From positions 127,298,754 through 127,362,753 of the forward strand of contig CP136061.1 in assembly GCA_032622095.1 (NCBI GenBank): a DNA stretch of 64,000 nucleotides, read 5' to 3'. This document shows positions 13,401-28,300 of this stretch, one piece after another. How positions within the stretch are numbered: the stretch's first letter is position 1; each line of letters begins with the position of its first letter. The notes below the pieces were generated by a model that was not told the origin of the DNA, did no database searches, and worked only from the letters and a program-made list of their open reading frames with translations. Both the position numbers and the translations under genes were made by a program. The stretch is from Siphonodentalium dalli. Its lineage: Eukaryota; Mollusca; Scaphopoda; Gadilida; Siphonodentaliidae.

Positions 13401-16339
13401 GGTGTAAATTAATACTGAAATATAAGCAATAACTGTTGTAACTTTTGAGATCATCCAGGGTTCATACACAGGCCTGAAAATATTTTGCTGGACGTTTGCA
13501 GAATGAGGTCCCCAGAAGATGAATACATCGGGCTAGCATCTCTAAATTCACCTTCTAGATGGCCTCATTCTGCTTAGGCCTCATCTTCTCTGGAAAGTGT
13601 CTTTAACATCAAATTAAAACTATTTTCAGATTCTTTGGAAAGTTCCTAAGAAAGTCTCTTTTTCATTTTTAGTTTAGATTCTCTATATCCCCAAATTGGC
13701 AGAAGACACAACGCATAATCAATTGGTGCCCATCACCATCTTCACTGTCTGGGAACTTAATTCTGGCTCAAGGTCTGCCATAGCACAGATGAGGCCATGC
13801 AGAATGAGGTCTTTTTCAAATCACGTGACGGTTGTGTTCTGGACAACTAAAATTAAATGATATGATCACTCGTCAAGGAGGAATACCAAATTATTAGAAT
13901 ATATTTATAGGTGATGGTTGTAATAGGGTTAAATCAAGTAATCACTCGTAAATGAGAGAAAACATTTCAACTAAGATATAATTATAGGTGATGATTGCAT
14001 TAGGGTCTATTGAGATTAAATAACGCAATCACTCGTCGATGAGAGATGACATGTAATTAGATTATATTTCTAGGTGAAAATGTTTTAGGGGTATTGAAAG
14101 TCCCTTAAGTTTAAATGGATAAAAGGGATAGAATATGCAAATAATCAGTAACCCTAAAACTTAAATCAAGTGATTACTCGTCAATTACTTCATACGTTAA
14201 AGTGACACAAAGTTTCATGTAGGCATCTCAGCCACTGCCAGCAAAAACATCGTATAGATCGTATACATCGGAAAGAATGTAAAAATGGATACATCCCTCT
14301 TGAAAGATTCTGTGGAAGGCGTGCGCCAAGCAGGAGGAAAATATGGATATGAGCACCGTATGCACGGGTGAAGACACACGTCATGGATTTAAAGCCATAA
14401 TAAAGGGAAAACAGTCAGTTGCACGGGCGTAACCCGACCAGGTGCGATAGTGAGATTATAACTGGTATACCGTATAACAAAATGAGTTAAATCAGTGAAC
14501 ATACAATTATCAGGTATTTAAAGTAACATATATATTGGACAAAATCAAGTAATCACTGGTCAATGAGAAATACCATATTGGGGTATATATGCGGGTAATG
14601 ACTGTGTTAGAGTTCAATCAAGTGATCACTCGTCAATGACTATGTTTATAGGTGATCATTGTTAGGGTTATAGAAATTAAATATTGTAATCACTCGTCAA
14701 TGAGAAATAAAAATTATTATAATTATCTCAGGTGGTGATTACATTAGGGAATATCAAGTGCATCATGTTTGAATTACCAACCTGGATGGGAATTATATAG
14801 ATATATATTATAAGCAGTTTGGATAAAAGTCAATCAAGGGATCAATAGTTAATGAGTTCACAAGATATGGTGCGGCTAAGTTCGACGTGGATATTATGCG
14901 AATGCAGTTACTCGTACCTGTTTAACTCTTTAACCCTCAATGACGTTACCCGGGACAGCCCTCAAATGTAACGTCAAGGTAGACAACAGGGCGTAATTAG
15001 CAGCGAATTTTTTTGCGCTCGCTTATTGATAATTTTATTAGACATGTTGTTACCGCGAATTTCTTGAACACCACCGAAAGTTACATTTCAATGCAAATTG
15101 TATCCGTTATTCTACAACTTATTACCAGCTAAATTTTCATTGTGAGAATCACAACGGAACTGGTCGGTCTAAATCATGCAGGAATGGATAAAATTTCATT
15201 TTTATTTATGCCAAACTTCCTCGGAAAAGTTGAGAAAGTCACCAGAAAAAGTTGAACTGGGGAAATCCTTGTGATGAAGGGAATACACATCCCATCTCCG
15301 ATTATAATTTTAACTTTTGTGGAGAAAACTGGACAAATCTAGCTATAATATCGAGTAAATCATAACATTTTATGACGTGATTGTTGGTTGCGTCATTTTC
15401 AGTTTGTCGCTTTCGCAAAACACGTTGTTTATTTATCTGGTACGATGGTATTACTCGTCTCTTAAATATGAATAATCCCTACGATTCCCAATATCAATAA
15501 AAAATAAAAATAAATCCAACTTCCTTATTTGGGTGAGGCTTGATTCTGCCATCACTGGATTGGTCCGGCTCTTCCATCAATTATACAGGCTCTTCCAATA
15601 ACCTCCCGATTGATCCACTCTTCCGGTTTGCAACACAACACACACACGTGGTTTTCACTCGACCGAAGTTGAATTAAGAATTGCAACGTTGGTTCAAAAG
15701 ATATAATTATTCAGAAAATGGCAACAAGAAATAGATCTTTGGTTTGTTCAGGCGGATTTGGAAACATTAGAAGACAATTTCAGTACTGATACCAGTTGGG
15801 TACCGGTATGTCATTGAAAATGGAATAATTATTATTGAAATGGATTATTCCATATTAAACTGCACTTAGCGATATAAACTTCCCGCTACTTGACCAGAAA
15901 TTGACAAGGTGTTGATCTGAACAGTTATGTCACAGTATTCATATTCAATAAAGCATAAAAAACTGAATATACACCGTTTATATAAACGAAAAACTTGCCA
16001 TGCAAACCAACACGTCAAATCACGTCATTGAGGAATAGGTAGCCACGTCAAATCACGTCATTGAGGGTTACGCTAGAAAACTATTTGAGTGTTAAAGAGT
16101 TATACATCTACAGTAATGCCCTAAATAATCGACTCCTTAACCACAGCATAATTATGGGTAATTTTTCAGGATTTAGTCGGAAATATGGCTTGTTGTGACT
16201 AAATCCTGAAAAATTACCCATAATTCTGCTGTGGTTAAGGAGTCGATTATTTAGAGCATTACTGTATCCTAAGATAAAATTCCATGACTTTGAGAGGTGA
16301 AGGAGTAGACCTCTAGGTCTATTCGACCATCCCAGGGTT

Positions 16340-16378
<39 letters not shown>

Positions 16379-19300
16379 ATCACTACTTCGCAGACCATGA
16401 CTTTTCCAAAACATACTTTTTTGTTATTTCGCATTAACCCACTTTGGGGGCCTTAGGTCCTTTTAATCAACAAGGGTAAAACAGTAAGACATACCATATT
16501 TGGTCTGTGCTTTAAACGTTTTGTAAATGGTCTTGCACTCCGATCCATCCCCACCACACACATCACACTTATCATATGTTATGTTAGTTCCCAGTCGATT
16601 ATCACAACCTGCTTTCTGCAAATAAAACAAAGAAAAGTACATAATAATAATCCATCAACTAAGACACGCCATAGTTATTATAACCATATCCCAGCTACCC
16701 CCCACGCCAATATGGCACAGTGACACCAATTTCTTTGGTCCATCCTCTGAGGAGGATACAATTCATACTGAAACGCATATGATTGGACATTAGAATTAAT
16801 CATGCCGACAAGACCATCGACATCCCGCCAAGGACTCTTTTAAACATGAGTGGTATGAAGCAGACACAGTACGAGTGACCTTGCTCAAGTGTCACAACTT
16901 GGAGCAAGATTTGAACAGTGTATCGCCTGATAAAAGCATATCGCTTAACTCAACCAAGACCCTGTTGTGTGAAACTCAATAGTCCGCGGGCAGGCTTCAA
17001 ACTCAACTTTATGTATTGACAGCAAAGACAAGTTGGTGCTCCATATTTGCAAGTTTGTGTTGACAATAGTCTGGTTGATTGATATTATACAATTATCGCA
17101 TTGTTTCAAGGTTGACACGAGGAATTGTCAACCCGAGGAAGTCAATATTCACCAAGGCCGTAGGCCGAGGTGAATATTGACTTCCAAGGGCTGACAATTC
17201 GTTGTGTCAACCAAGAAACAATGCGATAACTGTTTTATTATATGAAACGCACTTTGATTGGACAAGACGTTGTGATGTTGAACGTCGCTGGGAAAACCTT
17301 ATCTATTTTCAGGTCTGATAATAAGTTATGTTAAGGCCAAACAAAATTAGAATCCTGTTTCTCAAAGATCGCCGCCCCCTTAAAATATGGCCGCCGGTGC
17401 TTTTTTTCCCCATCCTAAAATAAAAATGTAAATAACACCCGCCGCTTGATATAATATCGCAAACAGGCGTCTCGCAAACCAGGCGATGTTGTTCTGCTGC
17501 TTTGTTCAAAGAGAGAGAACTCTACTTCTGATTCCTCCAGTACATTTGTTTGCACCGGTAAACTATTTATGCACCACTTCTCGTCAGCCAAAATGGCGGC
17601 GCTTATAAATATCTCGGCGTTTTCGGGTTACACAAATGTTATTCCATGGAAAATTATACAAGTATACAACACAGATACCATTTGTAAACTGTGTGAAGAT
17701 TTTATACACAATAGTGATACAAACGAGTTCAGCATTGACAGTAACCTCAGTGTCAGTTGGGGGAAAAAAACCCAAGGGAAATAATGACCATTCTGATTTC
17801 GATCTGGTGTCGCAGTAACTGGTCGGATATCAGGTGGCTGATATCCTTGGACGGTACTTCAAGATAAATATTAGACCTCCACCTAAATTGCTGGATGATG
17901 CTTCGGGTATACCGATATGCACAACAGAGAAGAGTGCATATGTGAAAACTACAGGTTGTTGATTAATGTTCAAAATTACAGTTTTTAAATAAAACAATGG
18001 TATTATAAAATAATTTTATATTATTTATTTCCAATAAATTTGGGTCAATGTAATGTAATAAAAAACCTGCCTGCTGGTAAAATTTTGTCATAAAAAGTAG
18101 ATGTTAAAACCTGCCTGCTGGCAAATTTTAGTCATAAAAACATTATATACAAACCTGCCTGCCTGCTGGGTTTGAAAAAAAAATCCTTTGAGAAACAGGA
18201 AATTAACTTTGTGTGGCCTAACCTCTGAAGTATCTGACGTCACTCAGAACTGTTATTAACCTGTTGTTTCATTAATGAGGTGAACATCGTTAGATATCTC
18301 AATTTTTTTCGTTACATTTTAACATAGGAATTGGGGAAAGAAACTTATGACCATATAAGCAGAAGTAATATCGCATTTTGGCTCCCAGCGGCATAAATAA
18401 ATATACAAGTGTTGACAGAATTTGGTCATTGCACATTAAAATACTGACCACAGGCTGCGAACTCAGACAGTATACCATGTTAATCCTTTCAATCAGTGAA
18501 GGTCAAGTTTTAACGTGGATGATCGATCCCCTGATTCTACATGGGGAAACCCAGGGTACGTCATCGAATAATCGCAAGAGATTCCTGGATGATGTTGGCA
18601 ATATTGTAATTTTTCATGTTTCAAAGGAATAATGTTATACTAATAAAAAGACTAATGTTATACTAATAAAAGAAATGGTTAATCTTGGTGATTCTTTTCT
18701 TTATATATAATATATATTTATATATATATATTTATCATATAATAAATATTTTATCATCACAGTGAATTGGTCTCGTTTTCCTGATCACGTCTATGTTGAG
18801 ATCTCGGATCAGACTTTATATGGAGACTCAGATCAGTTCGCTGTAGTGATAATATGTATATACATACCTGACACTTTCCAGCAACGCAGATATCGCTTGA
18901 TTCTGGGTGGCACTTTGTTCCATCGAGAACTTTGTTACTGAGCTGGTAATATGAGGAGCTTTGAGAAGCACGACAGAACAATTTACAGCGATCCTTCAAA
19001 TTAACTGAAAATTAAAAACTCCAGTTAAAAACTCCAATTAAAAACCTCAGTTGATTAAATAAGGAAGTTGTCAGTTTCCCAAACTCAAGATATGAATGCT
19101 GATGCAAACCTCAAGATATCAACGTTGACAGGGACCAGCCTAGAGGGAGACTTGGGAGACATCTTCTCCCTAAAATGAGTCACTTCTCCCTATTTTTCTT
19201 CTAGAGAGAAGTGACATCAATCTCAGATACTAGTATGCATATTTTAAGAATATTTACTGATTATATTACTGGTTTTATAAATGGGCTCTTTAATTGCAAT

Positions 19301-22300
19301 ACTTATTGGATTACAGAAAGGATGTTCGAGAGTATGTTGAACTATAGCCTTTATGGCTACCCCCTGATAACAGTCCACTTCTCCATAATAATCAGGGACA
19401 CCAGAAGCACCAAAGGGCATGGGGGGCAAACCAATCAGGTGGGCACTTTTCGGGTACCCACTGGTCTCCCCTGGGCCAGGGCAAGGGGGCAAGTGCCCCC
19501 GCATGCCCCCCCCCCCCTTCTCAGGCGTCCCTGATAATAATCTGATGTATTTGAATTCTTTGTCAGTTGTGATACAATTAGCCCGCTTTTAACCCTTCCG
19601 TGACTGGAGCTTCCTGAAATTTTGCGAAAACCCTGTGCCAATGCATTCTCTTATATATGTCAGTCTCCCATAGGGAACCTCGCATATAAAAGAGAATACA
19701 TTGGCCCTTTCATGATGGGAGCTGCACTGGTGCAACATTAAAGATCCTGTGCCAGTGCATTCTCTAACATATATTCAAGTCTCCCATAGGGAGCATCACA
19801 TATATAAGAGAATGCATTGGCTTACAAAGTCAAGATAAATATTGTTAGGCCAATGCATTCTTTTATATATGCGAGGCTCCCTATGGGGTATGGTATATAA
19901 GAGAATGTATTCGCACAGAATTTTTTTGCAAAATGTCAGGACGCTCCGGTCATGAAAGGGTGAACTCATCAGGCAAATCAAAATTGCTTTTCCATTCATT
20001 GGCTACTAATCTACCAGCAACAAAACCAGCTACTACTGCATAGCAATCCTAAATAAAGGATGCCAATTGTTTGTTCATCACCATTTCAAAACAAAATCTC
20101 GCTGATGAGTTATATTTAGCAACGAAACCAGTCCTAGTGCTTTACGCGAAACTATTCATTTTATTCTCAGTTCCTTCTTATTTACAGTTTTATGTTTCTA
20201 ATCTGCATCAAGCCTGAGTTTAGTGTGTCTGTCATTTGTTGAATGAGGTCCTCAGAGAGTGAATTTAGTGACGCTATCCCGCTCAGCAGGTTAGCGTCAC
20301 CAAATTCACTCTCTGGGGACCTCATTCTGCTCAGGACTCAACTGCTATGGGAGACCTAGGATCATACTGAAGTTCCCCAGTTGAAGTTGGTGATTTTCAC
20401 CCATTAGTCACCTTGATTATACAATTTATCTTCTGCAAATTATAGAAACTTCCCCGATGGGAAAAAAGTAACTAAAAACAATGATGAGGCCTAAGCAGAA
20501 TGAGGTCCCCAGAGGGTGAAATTGGTCATGTTAAGCCACTGTGAGGGGTAGTATCACTAAATTCACCCTCTGTGGACCTCATTCTGCAAATTACAGAAAC
20601 ACTAAACTCAGACTTGATCTACATTGATAACTTGATAGAGTATACTTACTGCCAGCATATTTTGGAATCCATTTGATACCAGGAGGTAGATTGGCAAGCT
20701 TGAGTTTTCCATCAAATCGTGAACACTGTTGTTCTCGGAATGGTTTATGACCAATAGGACAATTCGGTACATTACATGATTTATATTTTACTCTCTTCCC
20801 AATGCAGTATCGTCCACCATACTCTGGCCTGAAAATAAGCAAATATCTGTCATCTTACAGAACAAGCAGATATAATGTCAAAATAGTTGGCAATTTCATA
20901 TTGGGCTGCAACGATTCATTGCGATATTTACCCTGCGGTGCGATACAAGGTTTGTTCCGTAATTATTCTGGTACATTTTCGTTCCGCTTATTTGTAGTCT
21001 AAACACACGCCCAAGAACTCTGAGAGGACACTTTTCATTGGCTATAATCACAATAATTCAGAAGTTTCCTGTTCTGTTAACCAATCAATATTATTGTACT
21101 TCCGCTATCGTGAGGTCGATGTTCTTTGAAGTTTAAAATCAATAAGATGTCGGAACTGTCATACCATATGATAAAATTGCATGTTCTCAGAGGGTCGAGT
21201 CAGAGAAACTCTAAAAATTCTTGTGCCGCCGGCGAAATTTAGATCGCCTGTTTGGAAACACTTCCGTATAATGACTTTGAGAAAGACTGTGTGGAAAAGC
21301 GACAACGCCAAAACAATATGAAACATTTGCAAAGTAATTTTCAGTTTGGAATGTATCATGATACGTATCGTATCATTGCAAACAATCATAATACGTATCG
21401 AATTGTGAGGTGGGAGTAATGTTGCAGCCCTAGTTTCATAATACACAATTGACTTCTAATATCCATCCCAATTCAAATCATTTGTAACAGTTCGATCAGT
21501 TTCAGGAATTCTTTGAACCATTGTAATGACATCAGTAAAGGTCCTTATTTCAATGGAGATAGTAGTTACGCAACACCCATGTGATGAACAGGGACACAAA
21601 AATTAATGACACAACATTAAACAGAAATTTCAGACAAGAAAAATAAGTTTGAATATTTTGATAGTTTGAATATTTAGTGTGAAATTTGTTGTTTTTTCAC
21701 CAAAATTCAAATATTTTCCTACACTCTCACTGACTTTCTGCCAAATTTTTGGACTGAAATGGAAATCAGTTGGAATTTTATTTCTGTGTTGAAAAATTCA
21801 AGGTGGATTAACTTGGGCCTGTCATTATGACTAGAACCATTCTGAAAATGTTTATTTGCTAACACTTCACTGTCATCCGGGTTATCAAACTGACTTACAT
21901 TTTCAAAATAATGTTCTAATACTTCACAGTTACCGGAGTTATAACACTAACTTACATTCTCAAAATAATGTTCATGTGCTAATACTTCATGGTTATCCGA
22001 GTTATAACACTAACTTACATTCTCAAAATAATGTTCATGTGCTAATACTTCATGGTTATCCGAGTTATAATACTGACTTACTTTGGGTTGGTACACATTC
22101 GTATAGACTTCTTGATACCACCACCACATGGGCGTGTACAGTTACCGTAAGGTCCCCATTCACCCCAGCTACCGTCAATTGAATCTAGCTTTCCAACAGG
22201 TACACATTTCCCTCTCTGGCACCACTGTAATATAAGTAGGTCTATATATAAAAGGATTCAGAATTAATAACCTTCAGATATTTTCTTGGGGAATGAATTT

Positions 22301-25300
22301 AGTCAATAGTTTAAACCTTTCTATAGTAAATAGATACTCCCATTTATTTATAAAAGTATACATATGAACATTTCCTAAAAACTACTCGTCAATGAGTATT
22401 TAATATAGAAAGGGTTAATATTCAAGATTCAATCTTGAACTGCAGACTAAATTTTATATATACAGTAAAACCTCTCCAAACCAAATACCCTTCGGACCGC
22501 CCTTCTGTTTGGTTTAGAGAGGTGTTTGGTTTACAGAAAATCCCACTATGATCAGAATTTATTGATGTCATTACTAAGAGTAGTCGAAGCACAACCAACT
22601 CATTATTGAATTTAACTTTATTCAATAAAGTACCGAATAGATAGCATAGATAAAACACGGAATAAAAAAAATTAAAAATTGGTATATTAATAAAACATAA
22701 TACATGTGCTGGTATATAGATAAGACTGTAAACGATCAATTTTACGGTGATCGAAAATGTCGCTGAAAATATTAATGTAGCGCATGTATTGTAGTTTCGT
22801 ACTGTTGAATAATCATACAGCCAAATTTAATTAGCTTATCTTTGTTCGGCAGACTACTCCCTCTCTCTCCGTAGCCAATAAGAGCTCAGCATCAAGTATG
22901 TCAAAGTATTTGCATTTGGTTGGTGTTGATTTCCATATTCGGATTTCGGAGGTAAAATTAATGTATTTGTTCACTTATGGACTAGAAAAGCCATCTGATG
23001 TTCAGAATAGAGAGTTTCCAGACAAATTGTTCAGTACGGAGATGGATTCGGTTTATAGAGGGTCTAGTTTGGAGAGATTTTACTGTATATTGTAAGTTTA
23101 TACACATGATTTAGAATTATTATCCTTCAGATATTTTCGTTCGAACTAAATATACTAGACTCGGATTGATACAATTCGCCAAACCTTTGGGAACTGAATA
23201 TAGTTCATAATACATATGATCTGAGATGATACTGATAAATCCATTTCATTTTCTGTATTCATAAATAGATAATTTCGACACAATTGCCTGATGGAAATAT
23301 AAAATTACAATTTTCCATGCAGATAAAAAGCTATTCGCACAACAGTTGAGCCGCAATGATATAATAACAAGACTCTCTTTGTAAGAAATTTTCGACCACA
23401 TGACCTTCATCAGTTTTAATGGGCAGTGAACATGACTCCACTACAATTTCAAGAGAACATCATATAACCAATCAATCAATCGATCATGTTTTAACCCTTT
23501 ACCCAACAAACCGGCCAAAAACGACCAAATAAAGCTGCAACAGCCTAAATTATCTTGGGTCTGTCTCAATAAAACCATACAAATATGGATATCATTGGAA
23601 CCGGCTCATTGACCACATTGTGATGGTTACAGTTATGCCCTGTGCCAATGCATTCTCTTATATATGCGAGTCGACCATAGGTCGCCTCGCATATATAAGA
23701 GAATGCATTGGCCCAAAAAAAATCTTTTTTTAACACTTTTTACCATTTTTTCTTACATTCTTTAACAATTTTATAATTTTTAATGTGTTAAGCCAATGCA
23801 TTCTCTTATAAATGCGAGGCGACCTATGGTCGACTCGCATATATAAGAGAATGCATTGGCACAGGGCCGTTCTGTTGGGTAAAGGGTTAACAAAGAATAA
23901 CAAGAAAACAATGGACAGATTACATGTAACAAAAGTGAAAGAAGTTACTAACAGTTAACAGCATCATCAAGCCTGAGTTTAGAGTGCCTGTCATATGCAG
24001 AATGAGGACCCCAGAGGGTGAATTTAGTGACGCTATCCTGCATAGTCTGCTAGCATCACCAAATTAACCCACTTGGGACCTCATTCTGCATGGCATCATC
24101 TGCTATGGGAGACATAGACTCAAGATTGAAGCTCCCAAATGGTGTGATGTACACCCATTGGGAACCTTGATTATGCAATGTGTCATCTGCCAATTTGGGG
24201 GTAGATGTATAGAGAAACTAAACCAAAAAAGAAATGGAATCTAAGTTTCTATAGAATAATAAAGAAACTTTCCAGAGAAGATGAGGCCTAAGCAGAATGA
24301 GGTCCCCAGAGGGTGAATTTAGTGATGCTAGCCAGCTATCCGGGATATCATCATTAAATTCATCCTCTGGGGACCTCATTCTGCAAATGACAGGCACCTT
24401 GACATTATATCACCATATGCGATTATGTATAGATGGTGTGAATTGGTTTTAGTGTTTATCCTGTTGGGACTTCCCCTGTATCCAGTTTTCCTTTATGAGT
24501 TTTAATTTTACATCACCTCCAATCACTAACTCAAACACAGAAAACTTCAAGTCATGATTGTTCATGGAACAGTGGCTGCTTATGGGCTTTTCACCATTTC
24601 GAAGGTCTCTGATGGAGATGGTATTTTAAAATTCCAAAAGTTTCCAGGATTCCAGCCTACCATATGAACTCTGTCCATACTCACATGGTTTTGCATGCAT
24701 GACGTTCCATCGACCCATGGCATGTGCTGTGTTCTACAATACTTGCGAGTTCCAGGTTCTTTAACTGTACACCACAATCTTCTGCAAAGAGGCTAAAATT
24801 TGAAGAAAAAAAAAGATATTTAAGAATTTGAATGAATGAGTATCATTGAAATAATGAGTCAGCGATTGATATGTAAAAGCTATAAACATATTAAGGAGTA
24901 GTCAATTTGAAGAAATAACTATCTAATGAATAGCACAGAAAAGATAGAAAGATAAGAGAAACTTTCATTACAAAACAAGAGGTCATATCATGGGTGCTGG
25001 CATACCCCCATGGTGGCAAATTGAAACATTGCCTGGATGAAATTTAAACTGAAACTTATGTTATCATCCGGAAACAAAAATAACTAGCAAATTCTAAGTC
25101 GAGAAGGACCATATAAACTCTGGCAGAAATGGGTGGACCATACCCAAATTATAATTTGACCTGTATTTTCATGTGGTTATAATGCATATACAAAATTTGA
25201 TAACAATCAGGTTACTATAACTAAAGTTATCATCTGGAAACCAATTTGGGATGTATGCACGCACACAGGTCATTTCTATAATCCCACGGAAAAAACACAA

Positions 25301-28300
25301 TTTGGGGGACAAATAAACATTGGAGATAAAACTCTAACAGGGAAAACGCAAATATCACCAAAACTTCATTGAAATCCCTTGAAATAGTAAATCGCTAAAC
25401 CAAATTTTATTCAGATCCAATAACCTATTGCTGAGATAGTCAGGCAGACGTACAACAACAGGTAAATAAAGATAACTCTAAAATGGAAAAAGCAAACAAC
25501 ATCATTTGCCCCTCTTTTGAAAGCACTTCCTATGGTGAACTTCCATTCCAAATTTCATTGAGATCAAATAAACCGTGGCTGATATTTTTTCTTAATATTT
25601 TATCCCTTTCATGGCAGGAGATGCGCTGGTGCAGCATTAAAGATCCTGTGCCAGTGCATTCTCTTATATATGTGAGCCTCGCATATATAAGAGAATGCAC
25701 TGGCTTACAAAGTCAAGGTAAATATTGTTAGGCCAATGTATTCCCTTATATATGTGAGGCTCCCTATGGGAGATTTGCATATATAAGATAATGCATTGGC
25801 ACAGGGTTTTCACAATCTTTCAGGAAGCAGTCGTCATAGAAGGGTTAAGAACCAAGTTTTTGGTCATAAACGTTTTCTCCGAGCTGAAAAGGTTTTGATA
25901 TTTTGGACAATTTGCTTGCGGTCAGCTTAATATGTTGACTTAATGACAGCAGTTAATTTGAAAGGTTTGGTCTTACACTAGTGTCTTACTCAAGCCTTGA
26001 AATAGTGTGTATGTCATTTGCAGAATGAGGTCCCTAGAGGGTGAATTTAGTGATGCTTCCCCGCATAGCGGGCTAGCATCACCAAATTCACCCTCTGGGA
26101 ACCTCATTCTGCTCAGGTGTAAGCAGAATGAGGTTCCCAGAGGGTGAATTTGGTGATGCTAGCCTGCTTTGCGGGGTAGCATCACTAAATTCACCCTCTG
26201 GGGACCTCATTCTGCAAATGACAGACACACTATTTCAAGGCTTGGTCTTACTCCAGATGGAACCCATGTAACATTGGCCTGGTCAGCATAATCATTTATT
26301 TTCGATGCTTTGATTCAGAAACAATACGCTTTTCCTAAATGGGTTAAAATTACATCTGAGAACAAATATCAACAAGAAAACATATTTGAATTTAAATTTC
26401 AGTTGTTATATTTGATTGTAGAAAAGAAACTAGAAAAGTAAAAAAGTTAATTGCAGAGATACAGAGACCATAATTGGTTACTTCATTTTTAGTATTGAAT
26501 CAACAAATGAAGTAAATAAAGAAAACTTAAAAGATGATATTCAAGACAGGAAAAATAAATTGCACTCAAATTTACATTTATGATCTAAGACAACATAAAT
26601 GCAGCACCTTTGTCAAATTTCAGGTAGAATTATGTTTCACTCAGTTTCAAATTTGTTGCAACCTGACATGCAAATTTAAAACATACATATATTTCCATAA
26701 TATGAGACTTTGCTGAAATGAATGAACGAATAGAAATCAAACTATTCTAACCCTGTCTTTATCAATGGATTCTCCCATCAGTTATAAAAGTATACATTGG
26801 AATAGTCTACTATTCATTTGGATGGGTGTTCAGAAAATATAAGCAGATGACAGATGAAAAGATAATGCAAGGAGGATTCCTATTCATTGGCAGGAAATGT
26901 TCAGATGATAATTTCGACAGATTGAAACTTAATGTTTAACTTAATGTTCACATATAAATCTTTATTGTATTCTCTTCTGTTTAAATTATATCTCCATTCT
27001 GACAAATAAACTATCTATCTATCTAACATTATATCCCTCTTGTTTTCCCCATGGCCTAAAGCATGGCCTGTGAATCAGGTTAATAATTATTTATCTCAGT
27101 TTTAACCATTCGAACCCTGGCTCCCCACAACGATCAACACCCTGAACCTGGGCTCACAGCGGTATTTTTACTTATTGCAGATAGTATTTAGGCAAGTGGT
27201 GTTGTATTTTGCACAGCAAAATCCTTTTCAATATATTAAATCCAAAAAGGGTTATAAACATTTTAAAACTTCACTGGATTTATTATACAAACTGCCAAGA
27301 AATGTTACGTAATGTCGCAATCCCAACATAAATACATGATGTTGTATGGGATTTAGCCAAAACAAAATCTGGGTGTTCACTAAATGCCCTACAAATAACT
27401 TTTCACTTATACCAGCTTAAAGACAAGATTCTGAGCATTGTTCTTGTGTAAATCTATATAGCATGTACCTTTGCAAAAAAAAGTTATGATTTAATGAACT
27501 CGAAGTTTGTATATTCTTGAATAAAACTCATGTGACATGAGTTTATATCTGACAATCATTACGGAAACTTATGTAAATAAGCGGGAATTTCATTGGGAGT
27601 TATAAATACTCCAAGAATACGTCACTAAAGTTTCTAGCCATAAATATAGTTTTTAGTTCACTTATGAACCATATAAAGCGATATGATCCAATGCGAAACG
27701 AGAGGTCACGAAAATCAATATGGTGGTGCCTGTAATTGCAGAAATTTGATAAAACGGAGACTGTATCTGGTTTTCAATCGACTGAGACTTCGTTGTGCCA
27801 ACCATAATCTCGATAATTTTTGGACAGCTAAAATAGTTGTAGTATGAATTGTATGAAACACTAAATTATTTTTCGTACCATTCAGTATTTATCGAAAAAA
27901 ATAAATAAAGTGCAGCATTGGGACCATGGTAGAAGGAGATTACAACATGGCCTGTTTTACGGCTAGTATATGTGCAATTACGTTCTGGCCGAATACTGTC
28001 CAGCCGGGTTCAAAGGGTTAAATTTGAGCAATGTGGCGATGAGTGAAAAATAGTACTGCTTGAAACATGAGTAAGGTACAGGGGTATGGATATCACCCAT
28101 GATTTACATATGCACAAGAGCAAACTTGAACATAAATATATCAAACTTCCCGCCATGCTCTGCGAAGATCATAGGAGAAATAATAGAATATAGAGAAAAT
28201 AGAATGAAAATCAGGAATGAATGTGGACACAACAGCTCACAAGAACACAAAAATATCATAAAAACTTAACCCTTTCATGACGTGAGCTGCGCTGGCGCAA

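Noticed and set aside
16108-16434. 108-codon frame with a poly-Gly run
   Set aside because: It crosses the poly-C homopolymer and a family A palindrome; composition is an artefact.
24685-24781. Shorter version of the exon starting after TTTGCAG
   Set aside because: It would leave a one-base entry after a phase-0 donor and lose the conserved Cys; the TTTTAG site 11 nt upstream fits both.
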